Shown piece by piece: positions 58,658 through 64,000 of a DNA stretch of 64,000 nt (position 1 is the first letter of the stretch; every line of letters starts with the position of its first letter). The DNA lies in contig JABMCL010001305.1 in the NCBI GenBank assembly GCA_018857735.1, positions 1 through 64,000 of the forward strand, read 5' to 3'. This stretch comes from Alviniconcha marisindica. Its lineage: Eukaryota; Mollusca; Gastropoda; Provannidae. A program made the translations under genes and the position numbers. The notes under the pieces were generated by a model that did no database searches, was not told where the DNA came from, and worked only from the letters and a program-made list of their open reading frames with translations.

Positions 58658-60860
58658 TTAGCAGGTGCGGTAGTCATCATGTTTGGCTTTGATGTCCCGC
58701 AGGTACTCGTCCATTCGTCGGTTCAGTTCATCGATATCATCTGACAGCTCCACCAGGGCCTTTTCATTGTCGCTGATGTCTCTCTGGATATCTGCAATCA
58801 CAAAAAGGGAAAAGTCATCAGGCAAAACTGATGCGTGATTTAAATCGAAAGTAAAAAACCCTGAATAACTTGATACATTCCGAGCTGAAAGTGTCTTGGA
58901 TGTTTGTAAACAAAACCCCTCTGGAACGGTAAACAGAAAACCAACACAGCTGCACCCTGAAGAACTCTAGTTCAAAGGACAAAAGTACTTGTTTTGTATC
59001 AATATCGACAGAACAACATCATGCATAGAAACTATTTGCACATTTTCTACTTGTATCGTTGCCTTGGTTCCCCTTTAACACTCTGCCAACAGCCTCAATA
59101 CTAAAAGGAAGAGAAAATGATGCAGTCTTGCAACAACACACAAGTCAGAACTACATCATACCATTTCTTGCCCCCAAGTTTGGCACAAAAAACATGAACA
59201 GTCTGACAAGTTAGGCAGTTCTTGGATTTTAATGCCCACAAGGCAAAGCCAAGACAAATACTATTTCAACAAAATATGTGCATCATTAATATCTTTTATG
59301 AAGAGAACAAGAGCTATCACCGCCCTCACCTTGCAAGTCACCCTTTTGTTTTAAAGTGTCCTGGAGAATCTTGTCTGCCTTTTCAGCCAGTCTGGCAGCT
59401 CGTTCACGTGCATCTGCTGTTGTGTTGAACTTCTTGTTCAGGCTGGCGGAGGCCTCCTCATAGTCATTCTCCAAAATGGTCGCTTTCTGCAAACAGGTAC
59501 ACTCAAGCTTAAAAGTTAAGCAACCCTTTACAACACTGTTCAGATGTTCAAGCCTTCATTAACATACTTTCACAAAACTGTCACAGATCGAAAATGTACC
59601 CACTGGTCCGGCTCCATTCAACATACAGTTAGTTTTCTTATTTGCTACACCACATGGAAGACATGTTAAAAAAAAAGTGCATGCTGTGTGTAAAAAAATA
59701 TCAATTGTGCCAGTATTACATATATATGTGTGAGAAAATATAGTCTCAGGAGTAATTAAACTGGTACCACAGGAGGGCTAAGCATTAGCATGCAAGTGCT
59801 ACACAGTTTCGAAGTCTTTGCTTTTTTTTTTCCAGTCCACATTCCAGTCACTTGCTTCAATTGAAGTAAAAAAGAAAAGTATTTTTTTCTTTCTTCTCCC
59901 CAACATTTGTCTGGTGGCACTTTGGGCACTGAACACTGTAAACAATACACAAGCTAACAAGTCACCCATTGTGCTATGGTCACAAGACATCTCTGCCTCC
60001 CTGGGGCTCACCCTAGACAGCAGGTTCCACTGTGTGTGTGTGTGCGTGTGTGTATGTGTGTGGGGGGGGGGGGTGGGGGTGTGTGTGTGTGGTGCATGTT
60101 TGCATCTTTTGCATAATCATGCCTGAACCCTTGTTGATATCTACATTATGTTGTTTGTTTGTTTTTCCTGTTTTTTTCTGATAACATTTTCCATCTTGAT
60201 GTCCATTATATGTGTTATACTATGCTTGTTCAGCGCTTTGAGACACAGGGTAGGCGCTTTACAAATTTCCATTATTATTATTACACAGTGTCGCTCACTC
60301 TTTCTGCTGCCTCTGCAGCAATCTCAGCCTTGTTGATGGTATCCTCTGCATTCGTGATGTCCAGTTCATTCTCAAAGTAGCGCTTGCGCAGAGCTTCCAG
60401 ACGCTTCTTCAGGTCCTGCAGCACACTGAGGCTCTTCTCGGAAAGGTCACGCGCAGCCTCCGTCTCTGTGCCAATCTGAAACGAAGGGCAATCACAGCGC
60501 AGGATAATAACCTCTGTATTACTGGAACAGAAAACCATACCAGTGTGCAGCAGACTACTCAAAGAATCAAGGCTGAGCTATTCAGGTCACACATACACAC
60601 ACCTTCCTCTTTTGAGGCCAAAATGCAGGCTAGAGTCCAATTTCCCTGTAGACCTTTACCAAAACAAGCAGTTCCATCATGATTACTTCATGAAAGTGTT
60701 CTTTAATCATTTCAACACTTTCTCAAGCACACAGACATACACACACACACGCACACACACACACCCCCACAAAGTTACAAAAGTTTTCTCACCATGGACA
60801 AAGCAGCCTCAGCAATCATTTCAGCACTTTCTCTCTCTCACACACACGCATGCACGCACG

Positions 60861-60891
<31 letters not shown>

Positions 60892-63150
60892 CGAGTTACA
60901 GAAGTTTTCTCACCATGGACAAATCAGCCTCAGCATCCAAGATGTCGGTCTCTGCCTGATTGATGGCATTCTCAGCCTTCTCCTGAGCTTTCCTGGCACC
61001 CTCCAGGGCGTCACGCACCTCCTGGGCTGTGTCCAGGATCTCACGTGCCTCAGTTCTGGAACACAACCAGCCGTGTCCAGTTTCCACCTGTGTCCCTTCT
61101 CCCAGTCAGCTTGACAGGATTAGTCCCTGCTAGTGTTGAACAATATATTGATGATGATGATGATGATGATTGCTTTTATATAGCACTATTCTCCGTTTTT
61201 GAGCAGACTCACTTTCATATTCCCTCCCCTTTTGTTCTTACTCTTTACCACAGAATTTGTTGAACATCGCCAGGCAAATGCCCATTATAAGGATTTAATC
61301 AGCATTAAATAAATAAATCAAATATTAATAATTGTGTGTGTGTGTGTGTGTGTGACACTCTCTGTCAGGACAACACACATGTGAACACATCGCTCTAAAC
61401 ATTTGGTCTGGGGAAGGGGGGGGGGGGACAACACAAGTTGTTCATTCCCACCTTCAACAATAACATAATCTAAAACAAAATGAGGCCTAGAGCACTTGTG
61501 TGGAAACAAAAAGGGAGATACTAGCGCTTGGCAGACTGAGCAATAAAGGCTGATGCACGTTGGCAGAACCTTTCCTGTCAACTTTAAGACAACTGGCAAG
61601 ACGACAAAAAAGGGAGGAAAACATACGAGGCCTGTTCAGCACTTCGATTCAGCCGCTGAGCGAGGGCACGGCTATTCTCTGTCTCTGCCAGGATCTGATC
61701 GATGTTCTGCAGACCTTGCACAGTGCTGTTGATCTTGTTGGCCAGGCGACGGATCTGTTCTGGGTCCAGCGAGACCCGCATGTTCAGCACCTCCTGGGCA
61801 ACCTGTGGACAAGGTACGTAAGAAAGTCAGTGTGATTTTTTTAATGCCAAGACATCCTTGTAGGTCATGTCAGGGCCTTATGGATCAATGATATATTTTT
61901 AATGTCAGGTCAACCTTGTAGGTCATGTCAGGGCCTTATGGATCAACGATATGTTTTTAATGCCAAGTCAACCTTGCAGGTCATGTCAGGGCTTTATGGA
62001 TCAATGATATGTTTTTAATGCCAAGTCAACCTTGTAGGTCATGTCAGGGCCTTATGGATCAACGATATGTTTTTAATGCCAAGTCAACCTTGTAGGTCAT
62101 GTCAGGGCCTCACTGATCAGCGATATGGTGCAGGTGGAACCAGTTACAGGAGCTGTCTAAGTGGAAGACAGAACAACTGCAGTTGGCACACCCACTACAT
62201 AGCAACCTCAGGCATCAGTTCTGGCTGTTGAGGACCTCACTGGCGATGAAGCTTTTTGCCAACCAGACAACCTGCAGTGCATGGCTGCCTATGTGTAGAG
62301 AACCGGAGTTCCCATTTGAATGATCAAGAGGATGAAGAAGAGATAGTTAGCTCTTGGATTTTAACATCACATCAACTGCACTGGGTCACCTCAGGACAAT
62401 GAAGAAGAAGAAAGTGGAAGATTTGTGGGGCCGTTACCCAAAACACACAAGAAAAATGCATTTCTTCTAAAGCATTTTAGCAGTTATTTTACACAACCTT
62501 TGTAACTGCTTCATTAAACTGAAAATTGTATCTATTTGAGCTGCTTACCGCTTCCACATCTTCTGGCCTAGCGCGAGTAGTGCCAATGACGCGGGAGATC
62601 TCATTCAGCAGCTCCTCCAGGTCTGTTCTGGCATTCTCAGAGACATTCTTGGCCTCAAAGGCTGCGTTGTAGGCCATCTGAGCCTCGTCTTTGGCCTCCT
62701 CTGCAGCCTGTTTGGCACCTTGGATCTGAAACAGTGACAAAGGGGACAGCAATGATGAGACTTTATCTATGTCGGGATGTAAATGGTACGGCATGACCAG
62801 AGGGGTTCTTTGCATATAGGTATACCTTAGGGTCTGGTTTGTAATTTTACACACACACTTCTATCACAACACTGACCCACCCCTCACCTCTCATTCCCAT
62901 CAGCCTTCTCATGCATCTCCCACTGTTAGTTACTTGCCCCTCCTCCCCCGTCACACAGCACACCCCTCATGCATCTCCCACTGTTGGTTACTTGCCCCCC
63001 CCTCACACAGCACACCTCATGCATCTCCCAGTTGGTTACTTGCCCCCCCCTTCACAGCACACCCTCATGCATCTCCCACTGTTGGTTACTTGCCCCCCCC
63101 CCCCCCCTTCACACAGCACACCCCTCATGCATCTCCCACTGTTGGTTACT

Positions 63151-63184
<34 letters not shown>

Positions 63185-63941
63185 TCACACAGCACACCCC
63201 TCATGCATCTCCCACTGTTGGTTACTTGCCCCCCCCCCCCCTTCACACAGCACACCCCTTATGCATCTCCCACTGTTGGTTACTTGCCCCCCTCCCCCCT
63301 CTTCACACAGCACACCCCTATGCATCTCCCACTGTTGGTTACTTGCCCCCCTCCCCTCTTCACACAGCACACCCTCATGCATCTCCCACTGTTGGTTACT
63401 TGCCCCACACCCCATCCCTCTTCACACAGACACAAAAAGAAGCACAACCACTCATGCACCTCCCACTTGTCCCCCCTTCACAGCAAAAGAGCACAACCCT
63501 CATGCATCCCCACTGTTTTCTTGCCCCCCTCCCGACAGACACAAAAAAGAAGCACAACCCCCTCCCCCTTCACACAGACACAAAAATAGAAGCACAACCC
63601 TCATGTTTCTCCCACTGTTGGAAACTTGCACCCCCCCCCCCCCCATCACACAGACACACAAAAAGAAGCACAACCCTCATGCATCTCCCACTGTTGGTAA
63701 CTTGCCCCCTCCCCCTCTCCCCCCATCACACAGACACACACAGAAAAGCACAACCCCTCACATCGGCAAGCAGAGCATTGGCAGAGTCTTCTTTGCTGGT
63801 CAGCAGGTCTTCTGCCTGCTGGGCGAGCTTGAGGGCGGTGTTGGCCTTGGTGACAGCACCATCACAGCTCTCCCCACCACAGCGCCCACACCCGCCACCA
63901 CCACACAGCGCATCACAGGGGGCGCCAGGGGCACCGCACAC
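58658..63941 (-). CDS. LAMB: Laminin subunit beta, C-terminal part (5' part beyond the window)
   Basis: Basement-membrane heterotrimer chain. Seven last coding exons on the minus strand: 63941-63762, 62725-62549, 61802-61627, 61055-60914, 60475-60299, 59486-59330, 58791-58658 (stop TAA 58660-58658). They join without phase conflict into 380 residues. The first exon has the beta-specific Cys-rich linker (CGAPGAPCDALCGGGGCGRC then GGESCDGAV). The rest is long-arm coiled coil with matches to LAMB1 such as AQEVLNM, AREILDTAQEVRDALEGA and NAINQAETDILDAEADL. It ends IKAKHDDYRTC; the Cys four residues from the family end forms the beta-gamma disulphide (LAMB1 ends YSTCL). Several exons are 59-60 codons and phase 0-0. 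Whether it is the beta1/2-type or another beta chain cannot be told without the N-terminus. Confidence 0.93.
60150..60293 (+). mobile_element. LINE/SINE 3'-end fragment
   Basis: CAGCGCTTTGAGACACAGGG then TAGGCGCTTTACAAATTTCC and ATTATTATTATTAC is a common retroelement 3' end with a (ATT)n tail. It abuts the laminin beta donor at 60298. A related head motif (GATTGCTTTTATATAGCACT) is at 61168-61187. Confidence 0.55.
60670..60945 (-). repeat. Tandem duplication containing a laminin beta exon end and donor
   Basis: The real exon end, with donor GTCCATG|GTGAGAAAAC (60914/60913), is copied at 60777-60826, including about 25 nt of coding sequence (GCTGAGGCTG-TTTGTCCATG) and the intact donor. The flanking (CA)n (60738-60770; 60839-60892) and ATCATTTCARCACTTTCTC modules are copied as well. 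The period is about 120 bp. Confidence 0.85.
61335..61355. repeat. (TG)n microsatellite and nearby poly-G
   Basis: A short TG run, with a run of 10 or more G near 61418-61428. Confidence 0.9.
61843..62130. repeat. 58-bp minisatellite, five copies
   Basis: TCATGTCAGGGCCTTATGGA is spaced exactly 58 bp apart (61865, 61923, 61981, 62039, 62097). Units are highly similar. It lies in the laminin beta intron. Confidence 0.95.
62905..63760 (-). repeat. Poly-C minisatellite starting at a laminin beta donor
   Basis: About 13 units of CTCATGCATCTCCCACTGTT-GGTTACTTGCCCCCCC-TCACACAGCACACCC, 50-75 bp each, with C runs from 6 to over 30 (longest about 63155-63182). On the gene (minus) strand the units are G-rich. 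The unit boundary GATGCATGAGGGTTGTGC resembles the true exon donor GAT|GTGAGGGGTTGTGC at 63762/63761, so the array seems to have grown from the donor. The 342-361 codon plus-strand frames across it are repeat translations. Confidence 0.9.
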
Positions 63942-64000
63942 CTGTCGTCACAAACACGTTGAAGAAATGAAACAGAAAAACAAAACTTCAAAATGAGAAA

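Noticed and set aside
62905..63760. CRISPR-like array
   Set aside because: Repeats and intervening sequence are both similar between units and vary by C-run length; there are no unique spacers and this is animal DNA.
62911..63996. Plus-strand open frames of 206-361 codons rich in Pro, His and Ser
   Set aside because: They translate the poly-C minisatellite in three frames at once and lie in a laminin beta intron and over its exon on the other strand.

Overview
The window is eukaryotic nuclear DNA from an animal. Genes are split by many GT-AG introns, and the sequence between exons is AT-rich and full of microsatellites, minisatellites, MITE-like elements, a tRNA-derived SINE and broken LINEs. 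Gene content (XPC, TDG, UBXN6, laminin beta, a purple acid phosphatase) and repeat style suggest a lophotrochozoan, most likely a gastropod mollusc. The phylum is inference. All exon models come from reading open frames, splice sites and phase by eye and from recalled family sequences; no search was run.

Layout. 1-9.5 kb: no gene that I can name; a 36-bp minisatellite, weak minus-strand exon candidates, a 630-bp foldback element (4749-5379), a very long (TG)n and a LINE fragment. 9.6-25.6 kb (+): a 21-exon XPC gene encoding about 1257 aa. 28.3 kb (-): an orphan exon. 29.5-31.0 kb (-): SMIM4/UQCC5, 70 aa, head-to-head with 31.9-39.3 kb (+): TDG, 7 coding exons, 501 aa, whose first coding intron holds nested transposons. 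44.8-46.9 kb (-): an ACP7-like purple acid phosphatase, head-to-head with 47.5-51.9 kb (+): a new two-exon small membrane-protein ORF that appears to share an mRNA with UBXN6. 58.7-63.9 kb (-): the last 7 coding exons of a laminin beta chain, which runs on past the right edge.

Function. XPC (damage sensor of nucleotide excision repair) and TDG (base excision repair and active demethylation) lie 6 kb apart. SMIM4/UQCC5 is a complex III assembly factor. UBXN6 is a p97/VCP cofactor in ER and lysosome quality control. The small ORF before it, once spliced, has one membrane helix and ends in a KKxx ER-retrieval signal, with its stop 45 nt before the UBXN6 start. I regard this apparent dicistronic unit as the best candidate for something undescribed.

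A second theme is structural: at least five tandem repeats are built from splice junctions. They are the XPC exon 1 donor, the XPC exon 19 donor, the UBXN6 exon 2 acceptor (six copies in register) and two laminin beta donors.
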